Source: Eupeodes corollae (taxonomy: Eukaryota > Arthropoda > Insecta > Diptera > Syrphidae). Taken from it: a stretch of 64,000 nt of DNA. This document shows positions 35,430 to 48,870 of this stretch, piece after piece. The number at the start of each line of letters is the position of its first letter. Position 1 is the stretch's first letter. Location of the stretch: assembly GCF_945859685.1 (NCBI RefSeq), contig NC_079148.1, forward strand, positions 141,605,133 to 141,669,132, in the 5' to 3' direction. The position numbers were made by a program, and so were the translations under genes. The notes beneath the pieces are model-generated. The model worked only from the letters and a program-made list of their open reading frames with translations. It was not told the origin of the DNA and searched no databases.

Positions 35430-37290
35430 AATAAGCACTCACTCGAGGGGATATTACTTCCCCTATTTAGCGAAGGCACATTGTTAGCACTATTAGGAGG
35501 AAAGAGGGATTTAAAGGAGATGTCGGTGTACATTGCTTTTAAATTCCTTAATATTGCAATGACTAGGAAAGACAGAGTGTGGTAAAGCATTCCACATTCA
35601 CGTAGTACGGCTAAAGAACAAATCTCTGTATTTGACAGTACGGCCAAAGTTGGACTTGAGAGTATACTGATGATATCAAATGAAATGCTCTAGTAAGTCG
35701 CATGAGCACCAGCGCAGAGATGGGATTTATACTCAAGCTTTGGACGTATATAAGTGTTGTAATTAATAGCCAGATAAGAAGGTGTGAAACATTTCTCGCA
35801 TCGCCTAAAGAAACCCTTGCGGCATTTTTGTCGATATCGCGTTTGTGATCGTTCCACAAGAGGTGGTTGGTGACACATATACCGAGAATATCCAGATTTT
35901 CAGTCTCATTGATGCAAGTGTCATCAATAGATAATGGCAAGGATTGTATTTCTCGCTTTAAAGATACAAGACAGCATTGGGATTTTGAAGCATTAAATTT
36001 CACGTTCTTTTGTAAACCATATTGTACAATGCTGTGTAGATCGGAATTTAATGAGTTTATCATATTTCGTCGTTACAGTTCCACATCCGAAGAAGAGGGA
36101 TATGAGTCTGAAAACAAATATGAAAAGTTAAGAGTACTATCGTCAGCGAAACAATGTATTGGATTTGAAGGAAGTTGATGACAGGAGATCATTAATGTAA
36201 ATAAGAAAAAGTGTTGGGGATAGCACAGAGCCCTGGGGCACACCAGAGCTTGATGCCAAACCCTATCAAATGCCTTTGAAGTATCAAGTGCAATAATCTT
36301 ACTTTTACAAAGCGATGTAAAGATTTACTGCACTGTTCGGTAAGATGAACCATGAGATCACCAGTGTACCTACTGCTTCAAAAGCCGTATTGTCGGCCAT
36401 TAAGAATCTTTCGATCTTCGAGATATGTCTTGATCTGATATTTAATCAGCGTTTCCATGACCTTGAAAAAAAGGAACGTATGAGAAAGATTCGCTGGAGA
36501 AATGCAGATTTCCATCCTCTCGGAACGAGACCGAGAAGTAGGACAGATGAAGAAGCTTACGTAGTTATTTTGCTAGCGTTGAAGAGCACCTTTTTAGACC
36601 AATAGCGGGAATACCATCCGGACCAGCGGATTTATGTGTGTTTAGATCTCTATGGACTCTTGCCACAGTACAATTGCGAAAAAGATTTTCACATAGAATC
36701 ACTAACTCGCTCGAATACAGGCGGAGTCATAACACTCCCTGGCAGTGTAGAATTAGCGGTGAACTGCTTACCAAACTGATAAGCTTTCTCTAAAGAGCTA
36801 ACAAAATAAGTGTCATTGACAACGAGCGTAGGAGCCGAGGAAGAATTCCACATGTTTTTTTAAAAATGACTTACAATTTTTACTTCTTTTGGGACAGTAT
36901 TTTTTGACATAATTTTTAGTCATATATAAATTTGGTCCATCAATAGGGGCGTTGCAGGCCTTCCTGGCTTGTTTGAACTTTTTCCGGCTTTCCGGCCTAA
37001 TAACCTCTTTACAGCTCGTATCAAACCATAAATTTTACTTAGGTCTGATGCTTTAAACCCTGTTCGGGATAAAAGTTCTCATTCCCAGGAAAATTAAACT
37101 TTTGATCATATGGCGTCAACGTCACTTTAGAGGAAAGATAGTGACCAATTGAAGAACCTGAAGTAGTTATTGAGACCGTCCCTATTGGCTTTCTCGTATT
37201 GCCAAACGGTTTTCCTAGGAGCTTTTTCTTTAACTGGGTATTTTTGGCACTAGAAATTTGCAGATATAACACAATGGTCAGATGTTATCA
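35430..37290 (-). pseudogene. Jockey-like LINE, family J longest copy
   Basis: On the minus strand, from 37290 leftwards: the endonuclease end SDHCVISANF; a linker with KEKAPRKTVWQYEKA (about 37190-37250) and WSLSSSKVTLTPYDQKFNFPGNENF in another frame; a stretch with NMWNSSSAPTLVVNDTYFVSSLEKAYQFGKQF (about 36760-36855), the segment before the fingers; a decayed reverse-transcriptase core (SRYTGDLMVHLTEQCSK, then CAPGLCAIP) with stops; and 35611-36063, an open 150-codon frame with KNVKFNASKSQCCLVSLKREI and LDILGICVTNHLLWNDHKRDIDKNA. The final block (LRECGMLYHTL) precedes the 3' end at about 35430. Three shorter relatives lie at 7966, 32233 and 41805. Many frameshifts; not functional. Confidence 0.7.
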
Positions 37291-37299
37291 CTGTTAGAA

Positions 37300-40200
37300 A
37301 TACGAAACAGTGTTTTCTGCTCCACCCTCCGCGTCCGATATTCGGGTGCGCTCGTTGGCATACGCCTATATGTCCCAAATAATAACTGCATACGTTATAT
37401 ATTATTTGTTAAGACAGTTGAATTGTTGTTTCGCAGAATTTGGACGTAGTATTTTGTTATTAAGTTCCTTTTTATGATTTTCAGAAGAAATTGGTATTGT
37501 TTTCTTCAGTAAAAAAATACATTTTTAAAAAGGTTTTTTTTGTTGTTGTTGTCTATTACTGTCTGAAACTTTAGCTATCTTATGGGCTCTGGAAATAGAT
37601 TTAAAATTTGATATAATATTTGTCTCTAATTCTAAAAAATATAATATTCTTATAAACTTGTTTATAATTCTAAATTGTTTTACTTTTATATAATTTACTA
37701 TACATTCTACGGGAAAAAGATTGCAACGTTTTATTTCAAAAAAATAAATAGATTTGGGGAAAAAAGGTCGAAAATAATCAAAATTAGACCTTTTTTGTCC
37801 ATTGTTTTCCAGCGCTACCACACTGAATAATTTATAACGACCGTACAATCTATCAATTCTAATGGAAAGTGTTAAGTAAGCTTTTGCTGTACTGCAAATA
37901 GCGATAAATTGTGTTAAGCTCTATTTTAAAATATTCACTTTGATTTTTTCAACAGATTGTTTTTTCATTGCAAATTTTAATTGAACTACATATACCTATA
38001 TGCTTAGTTAAAACAATCTATCATTATTTTTTGATATTTATTAAAGTATGTCAATAGAGAGATTATTCATTTTCACCTTGAATGTTCCCAACTACCATCA
38101 CACATCCAAGTCTTTTACCTTCATATTTATATACTTAACCTACATTCATTAAAATAGTCTCAAACTTGAAAATTCTAAAATATATAACATTATTATCATC
38201 TACTATATACTTTAGCTACTATCATAGAATTTCCAAAAATATCTTCATCATCAACATCATCGTCATGACCTAACACCATAGTGAATTCAGGATAATATAA
38301 ATCGATAAAATAGCTATGTTTATATACACATATGTATATAGAAAAAAATAAAAGTCCTTTTCTACTTTAATTCCACAAAGTGATGGTGGTGTGTCCATCA
38401 TCATCACCATCAACATCATCCACATCAATTTATAGTCTTTCTCTGTGGGGAAAAATTCCAGATAAAATAAAATGATAGACATGGTATGGTATGCCAGCAG
38501 TATAAAATTTTATCAAGCTGATTAAGGCCCAAAAATCAATTGATTTTGCAGGTGGAAAATGTATATAGGAAAACTATATACCTTCATGGTGTGTTTAAAA
38601 CTATGTAAATAACAATATCCTCTATAAAAACAAGTTGAAAATCCTTTTGATTGCATTGCTTTTCGTTTTTGTTTTATTTTTAATTTTGTGTATCCTTTTT
38701 GTATGTGTGTGTTAATTTGGTTAAAGCTCAAAACAATGTTAACCCAAATCATAAGACTTAAATCACTTTATCCACCCAATATTCATATCCACTTATCAGA
38801 AAATAAAACAAAAAGACAAATCCTTTTATTAGGGACGGTCTTTATAGATGAAAAAACAAATGGTACATATAAGGTCCTTGAACTGAAAAGCAAAACAATC
38901 GAGTTTTTGATCGCTTCATATATAAATGTGTACACATGTTCATAGGTGTGTACCGATAAAAAGGAAATTATATACAAATCAAAAAATATAATAGGGTATG
39001 TTTTTGCGCATACAAGTGATAATAAAAAGTCCTATTAAAGTGCTCATACGCCTCATAGCCTCGTTTATAGGAACAACAAAAACAAAACTTGTACTTTGTG
39101 TGTATTATAAACAAAAAAAAAAAGAAATAAAATGTTCGTATAATTTTCGTTCGGTAAATTTAACAAAATTACCCACGGAAATTATTACATAGCAAAGCAC
39201 AAGAGTGGTAAAAGCAGATTTCCCTTGGGCCTAATTTCTCACAAATGAAGTTTTCACCAAACGAGTCTTCCAATATCCAATCCCACCGAGCGCACATATT
39301 CACATCCGGTTCCGCACCCAAAACCCCATAAGAACCCAAAGAAGCTTGCGAGCTGACAACTTGAAATAATTTACTACTTCATCTTTTTTCTCGCCTTTAG
39401 GCTTAATTTTCTATTTCTATCTCTATCTATATAAATCTATATTATATATGTATGTATGTTAATACCTAAACCCATTCCGCAGCTTAAATACCTTCCAAAT
39501 ATTATGTATGTTATAGGTAGGTTTAGGTGCTTGATGTTTAAGTGGATTTAGAATTCTCGACTCGACTCTGGAATCTATTCTAAACGTAGGTATCCTTTTC
39601 GAGCAATTCCTTTTGCAACCATACGCGTATCCTTAAATTCTGCGTCGTCGTCCTTGTTGTCGAGCAAAACGTGTGTTCTTCTTAATTTCATTATAGAATC
39701 TTAATGAACCAGTTTTGTTTTTATTGGCCTACACTTGCGAAATTAAATTGACAAACGTGGGTGTTCTTTTTTGTCTAAAGAGTCTGCAGCTTTCAACAGA
39801 ATCAACCTCTCAAACGTTCAGCTTTCATGGTCTCTCGCACTCCTTTAATTTCCACGTGCCCCAGAAAAAAAAAGAGGAATGAACCGAACCTAATTTCACA
39901 TTTGTTATTTATTCTTTTCTATATCTTTGCTGATGATTCTCTACTTCCGAATCGCTCCAGCAGTTCTGGTTCTGGTTCATGGTTGATATTGTTTCTTTTT
40001 TCATTCCCAATTGAAGTCCTCAAGGATGTCTCTTTAATTTGGCTGACTTCATTTGTAGGAGATTATTTTGTTTCAGTTTTTTGGTGTTGTTGTTTTTGTT
40101 GTTCATAACTTAATTGCCCATCTAGGATTTGGGTCTGGGGAGGAACTTTTTTGTGTGAAAGGATCTCCTTTTGATACACTAATTGTATGTGTACGGATGC

Positions 40201-40537
40201 GGATAAAAATATTAAGGAACATCCATTTTTATGTTCACATCTTTAGTAAAGAGGGCCAGAAAAAAGGAGACAGTCAGCACGAGCATGATGAACTAATATG
40301 TTAATTAATTAATATCCTATATAAAAAAGGTGAATTGTGTTTTCCAAAGAAGAAAGAACCCTTCATGATGATTCAAGAATAAAAAGGATACAGAACAGCA
40401 GTTAATTACTTTTCTAGAAGTTCCCAATAAATTTAGGTAAATTATGTTTTCATTCAATTTTGAATTTATTTCGAAAGGATTTGTTTCACAATTTATTTGG
40501 GTTTAAAAAAATCGTCATAAATATTTATCTACATTAG
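37300..40537. other. long intergenic stretch, no gene seen
   Basis: A+T-rich. Frames such as 39827-40108 and 40068-40304 show no domain. Short repeats (tcatcatcaccatcaacatcatc near 38395-38425) are simple sequence. Confidence 0.4.
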
Positions 40538-40550
40538 AGAACGCGCTTTA

Positions 40551-40810
40551 AATGGCGACTGACAACTCCCAACCATTCCTGTGTGTGAGTACTGTTGTCA
40601 GGGATGGAAGGGACCTACAATTTTAAACCGAATCCGAACAGCAAATTTGACAAAGCACTTTTCATAACAAGAATCACTCTTGGAGAGTTTGTCAATTCCT
40701 CGCAAGAGGCAGTACCCATGAAAGGAACTTTAGGTGGCATAGGCAGGGATCGAACCCAAGACTTCTTGCATGACAGTCCATCGCACTAACCATCATGCCA
40801 CGGGTACTAC
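40551..40810 (-). mobile_element. tRNA-derived SINE, copy 3
   Basis: It is flanked by a perfect 13-bp direct repeat, agaacgcgcttta, at 40538-40550 and 40811-40823. On the minus strand it begins gtagtacccgtggcatgatg, with box A-like tggcatgatgg and a consensus box B, ggttcgatccc. The body follows the same order as the other copies and ends at about caactcccaacc...ggcgactgac. It is the best copy for the promoter boxes. Frames that cross it are accidental. Confidence 0.9.
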
Positions 40811-40823
40811 AGAACGCGCTTTA

Positions 40824-41804
40824 GTTCGGTGTAAATATATGACATATCATTTATAAGCAAGAATGACTGGATCGACTTTAATGATAAATTTTTCATCAGA
40901 TTCGTCTAAGATAATCGGAAGAACTGTTGAAAAATTAGAACCAAAAATGCTTCGAAAACATTCCAGCTCAATTTTTCGGGAGAACATAGTTTAAACGTCC
41001 TTTGATCAGGTCCGAAATGAGAGGAGTTATCATTAACGTAAGTATACATAAGTGAAGCTTTCAGCAGTAATTCAGCTTTGCAGGAATATTTTTAGAGTAA
41101 ATAAATATGTAATTGTCCTATGCAAATAAGGTTGGGGACCATACCAATTTGACGAATTGACAGTTTATGACAGATTTAAAGCTTACTTGTAAATATTATT
41201 GACATAAATATTTTAAAATAAAAAGTTAGATAGACAAAAATTGGAAAATATTTAAAACTGAAATGAAAACGATGTCGGTTATCCAAAATTGACAATGCAG
41301 GATGTATCAACACTATGTCTTAATTTATTTCTATCAATCAGTGTTACTTTGTTACAATGGGTCACGGGGTGTATACGCACTTTTATTATTTTATTGTTAT
41401 TTTTTATAAATGTCCTTCCATATTTTTTCCGTTGAAGTTTGACATATTTTAAAAATCTGAAAACTTGCTATTTTGTTACTTGTCGTTCTGCAGAAAGGAT
41501 AATTTGGGCAAACACTGCTTAATACACTTTGTGACTTTTGAGTCGCTCAAGAAAAAAGGCCTTTAAAAGAAAACATAACATTTTTGTTAGGGTTGAAATT
41601 CTGATTAGGTCAAAATTCTTATGGAAGTTTTCAAAAAAAAAAAACTTTTGCAGTAAAATTTTCACAACCCTGAGTTAAAAAACAATTTTACAGGTGACAG
41701 TTCAAGGTTGTTAAAATAATGGTTTGATTTATCGGAACTAAACAAAACCAAAATATTTTTTTGACGTTAATTTTTAAATGGTTTATTTTTGTTGACAAGC
41801 CCTT
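40824..41804. other. intergenic, no gene seen
   Basis: A+T-rich, nothing recognisable. Confidence 0.35.
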
Positions 41805-42215
41805 AAAGTGTGGATATTACGGCTGAATTGAGGGGTAATGCAACTGACTAATTCGACAAAACATTGTTTGTAAGAATATTTGTAATACAACGAAAGGCAT
41901 GGCGCATTGCGGTGGTGATCGAGTGATGTAAATGTTTCGGTTATAGTTCTATCACCTATCCAAAAGACTTAAACTTGTTTTAGGGACACTTCCCCAAATA
42001 TTTAAGTTTTATTCAGGTTTTGGAGGAATAAGGCTTTGTAAAATACAGTCAGATCAGAAGGAGTGACAAAGTTCTTGCACCGTCGAAGAAATCTTGAGCA
42101 CCTATCAGAATTTTTTGACGTTTCGAATTTGTGATCATTCTATAAGATGTTATTTGTGAAACAAGTACTGGAATCACTGACAGTGTACTCAGCAAATGGG
42201 TTATGAGCTAACTGC
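41805..42215 (-). pseudogene. Jockey-like LINE relic, family J copy 4
   Basis: DNA wording matches other family J copies in the same order: tattacggctgaat..aggggtaatgcaactg (compare 32415-32455), then further right ttgtgatcattctataagatg (compare ttgtgatcgttccacaagagg near 35845). No open frame remains. The right limit is uncertain because similarity fades near 42215. Confidence 0.5.
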
Positions 42216-45200
42216 TACTCATGAAATTTTATCATCACTCGAAGAATTCACTGGCGTTCTTTTTTTACTAGTGAGCAACATGAAGATTTTGGGGAGGCAC
42301 GTAAAATTAGATATAATACACATACAGCAACAAAGCTGTTAAATTGGTTCCAAAGTCATCCTCCATTTCTAGTTACAAATGAAATCATGTCAATAGCGAG
42401 TGGCATACTTATTTTCTAGGCACGAGCTTCAGAAGTAAGAACGGACGATTTGTTGCGGTAAATTTTAGCACAACAAGTTTCACCTCCCTTGTTGCTAACA
42501 ACCCTTAACGTATTCTTACTGCGGCCCCAAAATTCTAGAAGAGTTTAGTAGAAACCTGGACCATCAGCCAGTGACCTGCTCTCCTAGCATTTTGGGAAAG
42601 CAAATTTAACAGGTCTCACCAAAGTGTGCGAAAGGATTCCACACCAACAAACTGTGCGACGGTTGACCGACGTATTGGTTGAACAGGATCATCACGGCAT
42701 GAAGACCCATGCAAAACAATGTGTGCAGGAAAGTCACACCATCTAACTCAGAATGGCCGAGAGCCCATCATTAAGTATTAACGATAGAAAATCACCCGAA
42801 GAATATTTTAATAACTTTCATTTTAATTATAGGCTTGGCTACCGACTTTCTTCAACACGACATAAGTAGTTTTTCGTCAACCAAAATCTAGCGCGTGTAG
42901 GTACACGGTAGTGTACGAGGAATTCCACACAATTTTCCAGAAAGTCTTGGCTGGAATGAGATCGAAAGTTAAGACCTGAACTTACTCACAGAGCTACGGG
43001 GTGATAGCATCACCTCTTTAAAGAGATCGCGTGCGATGAAAGATCCTGGCTTCTCGGTCGCACACGATCACCACGCAAAATATCCGAGAGCTCGCCATGA
43101 TGATGGCCACTTTTTGGATTGCGCCCAAAGCGATTAGAAGATTAACGAAAATTGTGTGAAGGAACCTTTTTTTAAAAAAGACGTTATTTTTGTACAATAG
43201 TTTTTAAGTTTTAGTGAATTGAAGATTTTGTTCTGCTGTGAGGAAGGTTGTTAAGGAAGGACTACGGTAGCTGTTGGAGAAAGTCAAAAAGAAGCTAAGT
43301 ATGGTGTTTTCCTTTTTTCTGAGAATACTGCTTTTCTTCTGGTGTTCTTCATTTATCTCGAATTCTTCCTTCTGGTTTCCCGGTACCACGGGAAGTGTTT
43401 AACCGTTTCATTTTTTTTGTCTTTTGTCGAAAATTTTCTTGGAGTGATCTTTCTTGGTTGTGTTTTTTTCCAATGTATTTAACAATTAATAATTTTCATA
43501 CTTGATATTCTTCATACATTTTTTACCGAGAACCAATCAATCTCAAAATCTCTATTTGTAATTTCTTTGTTATAAAAGATCCTGGTTTTTAATCCGGGCT
43601 TCGGCCAAGGTTGTCCAGACAATAAAAGATAATTTTAATTTCCAATCTGGAAAATAAAACCACTCTTTTATTTCATAACTCTGTTTGAAGACTATTTTTC
43701 AGCTTCTGGTTTTTGTAAACTTCCAGTAAAAACTTTCCTGGCGCCCACTTTAATCAATACGACTTGGAGAAACTCACCTCGTCGTATTTCGATATCATTT
43801 TAATATCAATTTCATTTCAATTTTATTGATCATCTTGATTAATAAAATATTCACCTAATCAAACCCCCCCCCCTTCCCCAGAAGCTGAGCTAGAGTTCAA
43901 AATCGTGTAGTGAATATTGGATTCGAAAATCCAATAGTGTTAAAAGTACATAATTATATAATATATATATTAGTCGGGTCGGTGGAAAAATTTCCAACAA
44001 TACAAATTGAATACGACAATTTTTTGTGGACAATTACAAACACGAAAAAATGCAAACTATTTAAAACTATACAAATTTAAAAAGCTTTCTTTTTGTGTAA
44101 AAATGTCCATAGAGTTATTTTACAAACTAAAACAAGTACAAACAAATTAATATCATACTTTTTTAGGGTATTTAATAAGCTCTAAGTTTGTAGAAGATTA
44201 TTTTTTGATACGACAGTTAGTTTTCGATATAAACGTGAAAAACTGAAATAATCTGCATGTTTCTCTTAATTGCCGCTAGAGCTCACGTCGGGTTCTTGGA
44301 GACTTTTTTTGGGTCATTACCAGACATCCTTAGTAAGTGCGCTAAGTTTCAAAATTGTTGGATTTTTTTTTAGGTGAAAACCTTTATTAAATGGAATATT
44401 AAAGTTGATCAGTTTATTGGATTCAAGTGCCGCTCATGAACAGCATTGAGTTCTTAAAACGCGCATTTTCAATAAGAGAGCTTGGTGCCAAACTCCATTG
44501 GGGGTGTGACTTTATAATTTCCTGTTGTTGCCGTGAAAACAATCACATTATATATTATGCATTGAACACATTTTTCATTCAAAAAATAGTATGTTAAACC
44601 AATTTTCAATTCTTTTTCAGCATTTTTAAAATATATACAACTATTTTGAAGGTAATTTAAGATTTTGTTTTAAAAATTTAGCCGAAAAGAATATTTTTAT
44701 CTATGTTTTTTATTCGATTCAAATAAAATATTAGTCAAATGTGTTTTTAGAAATCCATGTAACTTCTGTATTACAATTAAATTCGTAGTTTAAAATTTGG
44801 GAACAACTAAATCTGCACTTTCCTTTTAAATCGATATTGTAAAAAAAAAATTCATATTCTCACTAACATTCTAAAGAATATTTCCAAAAATAGAATAGTT
44901 TAAAAATAATACAATAAACCTTCCTTTACATTTTATTTGCTATGGTATAATTTTGATTCTACTGAAAGTATTGACATTGAAAGTTTTGTCTCTGATTTAA
45001 AGATGCATTCGCAATAAAAGTTCAAGCTTCTTCAATTCCATTTTAAAACCCCTTAACATAGTTATTTAATTTGTTCTTTTTAGCCCTTTTTTGTGAAAAT
45101 CGTCAATCATTTTTACCTGAAGATCTTAAATTAACAGAAGTCTTTTTTCCTCTCGTTGATAATGATTAATTAACCACTCAAAGTGTTCTTTAAAAAACCG

Positions 45201-47116
45201 CCAAGAAAGAAAAGTCATCTAAAATAAAATAGTAAAAATGTCCATAATTCACAATTCTATTAAAAAAAAACCCTCTTTCACTTTTACATTATCCTTCATT
45301 TTTACCTTCATTCTAAAATATTTAAAGGAAAAAATAAAACTTTCCTTTTGAGTCTTATTAAAAAAAACATCAATTAAGTTACCTAAACTTAAATGGCGTC
45401 TAATCAAATTTAAAATTCCAACCACATTCATCTAAATTAAAGTTTTTTTTTATTTTCTTTCTTCTCCTACTGCTCTCTTCTCTTCTCATTTAGCACAGGT
45501 TGACCTAAATTCTTCCTCCATCAAAAAGACTTGACCCCAAATTCAAGAAAGAAAAAAAATTAAGTTTTCATTTCAAAGAAATCCTTTAAAGGTAGGTACT
45601 TTTTTATGACTTTCTACATACACAAATTTCTCAGAACATAATATTTTTGAAATAAACGTTGGAAAAAAAATAAAAATTCTTTTTAGTTTATAGTTTAACT
45701 ACTCAAAGTTTATTTCTTTGAACTTTGAAAATTAAAAAAAATAAAAAGGATTAAAACTAAAATGAAATAGAAATATCATAAGGTTCTTATACTCGTATGT
45801 TAGTATAGCAACAGTTAAGGATCTTCATACCTCAACTACGTAAAAACTTTATAAATAGTGTTGTATCCTTAGAGTATACAAGGAATTAAAATATTCTAAG
45901 CAAATATTATTAAAAAACAAAAGTATGCTCCTTTCTTCTCAGGTTCTTTGGCATTTTGGTATCTCTTATTTGTCATCATCGTTTGTTTTGTATGCGGTGA
46001 CCGTATTTCGTTTCCGAATTTATTTATTTAGTATTGTTGTTTTTCTTTTTTATTTTGAGAGTTGTTTTTCAAGGCTTTTGGTTACTTTCGCTGGAAAAGT
46101 TAATTTCCACAGAACTTGCATGGAGCTCTCTTTTCTGTATAAATTCGCCAATTAGATCCAATTTCTTAGAAACAGTTCAAACGAACAAACTTTTAACTTT
46201 TTCCGAATGTCACTTTAATTGAGCTTTTCTTCTTCGAAAGCTTTAATTAACGCTTTGTCTTGTTAACCTGGTTTTTGTTAAAGAGATCTCTTGTAATAGT
46301 ATTGGGTTCTCAATTTTTGTTTTATATTACTGATAAATTGCATTTGATATATATACCAAGAATGTTATATGTGACTAAACAGTTAATGTCAAAAAATCAA
46401 TAGATAATGATGTTAAAATTAATAATAATTGTCGGCAAAATTCAATTTTTTTCTGGGCCATAGACAAAACAATAGATTTTTAAAGTTATTAAGTTGTCCT
46501 TAATTCGAATCTCACTTAATAGTTTTTTTAGAGCATGCCTCTTGAAGAACACTGATGACATTACAAAACTATATTTTTAAGGCCATAAAGCTAAGAGTTC
46601 TTTATGTGCATATGTACATATCTTTGTTTTCTCGATCATCATTTAAGTATGCTAGTCTTAATTTGAAAGTTTGGTTTATGGTTTGATGATTTTGAAAAAA
46701 AAACTTGCTGCTTTTCAATCCTATATTTGATTTAAACTATCGATTTAAATTTTTTTTAAATACTCATTTTCAACAGAATTTTTATATTCTTTTAATATAT
46801 TTCTTAACTTGATTTGAAAGTCTTGTTTAGAAGACAGATCTCTTACAAAAACAAACATTTCTTTGTAGACGAATTTGAATAAAGGCTATAAAAACCCATG
46901 GGAAAAGTGTAATTTGATGGGAAACCTGAGTTCTCTGAGCATTCCGAGATTAAACATTTTATATTAAAAAGTAAAAATTGAAATATTAATTTATCCACAT
47001 ATTCAGTTTCTTTGTCAAAGCAACTTCTTCTTCCATCATTTTAGTTGTTATAGATTCATTTATTTATTATTATGTTATATTATTCATTTCCCTCTCCCAA
47101 ACACTTTAAAAATTAA
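42216..47116. other. long stretch without assigned gene
   Basis: 42480-43150 is richer in G+C than its surroundings and shows broken coding-like texture on both strands that I cannot identify. 43739-43746 reads tggcgccc, the usual start of an LTR-element primer-binding site, but no LTR pair or gag/pol is visible. A run of C at 43866-43874 is simple sequence. The rest is A+T-rich with no gene. Confidence 0.35.
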
Positions 47117-47359
47117 TGGCTGAAACACAAACACGCTTCAGCTTCGGCTTTATCTGCGTTACGTTCGGCATGCTTCAAGGTTACTTTGAATGACACTTCC
47201 AATATGACATTTCTAAAATGGCACTTCTGTCATTAGCAGCTGTTATTTTTTCTCAAAATAAAAAATATATGAGTTTTGAAATCGAAAAAATTAAATATAT
47301 CGCGGAAGTAGCTTACACAGCCCGTAGTACCCGTGGCATGATGGTTAGTGCGTTGGACT

Positions 47360-48355
47360 ACGGTAAAAAGTTTGTTGTCAAAAGTGGCAATGTAACTTCT
47401 ACCACAACATTCGCAATTAAAAATGGTCTTCAACAGGGAGTGGTGAATTCGCCGATTATCTTCAGCATTTACACCAGCGATCTGATATGTAGTCTTACAA
47501 AGGCGATTGCGTACGCCAACGATCTTATTGCGTACAGAACGGCCCGAAAGGTTGAGGTTATTAGAATTCTCTTGCAGCGTGATTTCGACAAGATTCAGCG
47601 ATATTGCTACGACTGGAAACTGGAAAGAAGAAGAAGAAGTCGGAGACAATTCTGTTCCGGACTCCGTTGGCTGGGGCCACGAGGGATACATGCAAGAATT
47701 GGAGCAAGATGGTCATCGTTGATCTTCGCGGGCAGCCATTAGCAAGCAAAAGTGTAGTGAAGTTCCTCGGTATCTGGTTAGATCAGTATTTACATATATT
47801 TCGACAGACAGAGGAGCCTTCGCTCTGACGAAACGGCTTTTTTACATCACTCGGCTTGACCCCATAGTGAAGGTAATTTGCTACATGGCCCTCATACGTC
47901 CGATGATCGTTTTTGGTTGTCCTGTGTGGTTCAACGTTGCCCCTTCCCAGATGGAGAAGTTTCGGGTGTTCGAGCAGCAGTTCTTAGGACGCTGTACCGG
48001 CCTATATCGAACAGACGAATCTATTTATGTGCATTACTATTCCAACAAGGTCTTATACAACGGGGCTCGAATAAACAGAATTGACAATTTTGTGATAAAA
48101 CTCGTTCGAGTTCACATTGCAAGAGCTATGTCTTCGACCGAACGACGACTATTTAGAGAGTTCACGCTTGAGCGGCTTCATTCCAATAGAGGCATTCCTC
48201 TTTTTAGATAGATGCGGTCTGATACAGGTTAAATTGGAAGTTCCGCTAATCTACAACGTCAGACGACGAACCGTGGATAGGCGACTCCTGTACAATCGGG
48301 ACGTCATGGCACAAGGCGGAGCAGAGCTCCTTCGGTTCAGTAGGGCTGTGTCCTA
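47360..48355 (+). pseudogene. LOA-like reverse transcriptase, C-terminal part
   Basis: Opens with TTTFAIKNGLQQGVVNSPIIF, the GxxQG..SP.LF motif, then IYTSDLICSLTKAIAYANDLIAYR (active-site motif YAND, 47512-47523), then FDKIQRYCYDWKLE. A frameshift near 47625 moves reading to another frame (ETILFR, then FLGIWLDQYLHIF around 47765-47800), and 47867-48211 holds MALIRPMIVFGCPVWFNVA and MEKFRVFEQQFLGRC. The end near 48355 carries NRDVMAQGGAELLRFSRAVS in yet another frame. It is 5'-truncated and frame-shifted, therefore inactive. Confidence 0.8.
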
Positions 48356-48870
48356 ACGGGACCGAACTGATAGGGTGAAGCAGGAGAACCCGTTTTGGTG
48401 GATAGACAAAAAAAAATACAAAACAAAAAAAAAAGAAATACAATAAAAAAAAAGACTGAATAAAAAAAAAAGACAACAAAATATGAAAAACAAAAATGTT
48501 AGATAGTTAGATTTGCTGCTGTGCTTCTTCTAGTTTTAAGTAGTTTATAGGTGGAAAAGGTAGTTTAAGTTTTATATTAAGGACCTTATTTTAAGTAGTT
48601 TTAAGTAAAAATAAAAAAGGATCTTGATATTAATTTTTTTTTCAAATTTTCTAATAAATATAAAAATAAATAAAATTTAAATTGAAGTAAAATAGATCTT
48701 AGGGCCGACAGGCATTAGTTTTAAGTGTTATAGTTTAACTTAGAGTGTCCGTATGGGACCATTAAGTTAGTTGTAAGTTATGGTTATTTAGGCTAGTTTT
48801 ATGAATTTTTATCCAGCTTTAAAATAGGTTAAAGATTGAATTAATAAAAATGAATTCAAAATAAAAAAAA
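47360..48870 (+). mobile_element. LOA-like non-LTR retrotransposon, 5'-truncated copy 2
   Basis: It lies between two copies of gtgcgttggact (47348-47359 and 48871-48882), a 12-bp target-site duplication within the SINE. The 5' end is truncated inside the reverse transcriptase and the 3' end is an A-rich tail (aaaataaaaaaaa). Its 3' untranslated region shares blocks with the copy at 5740-7770, so both derive from one family. Confidence 0.9.

Noticed and set aside
40595..40789. A 64-codon protein
   Set aside because: It is the antisense of SINE copy 3, which has clear ends and a 13-bp target duplication.
43866..43874. Polypurine tract of an LTR retrotransposon on the minus strand
   Set aside because: A C run alone is simple sequence; no paired LTRs or coding region were found nearby.
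47218..47742. A real 174-codon gene
   Set aside because: The frame crosses MITE, SINE and LINE junctions that are fixed by target duplications; it is a by-product of nesting.
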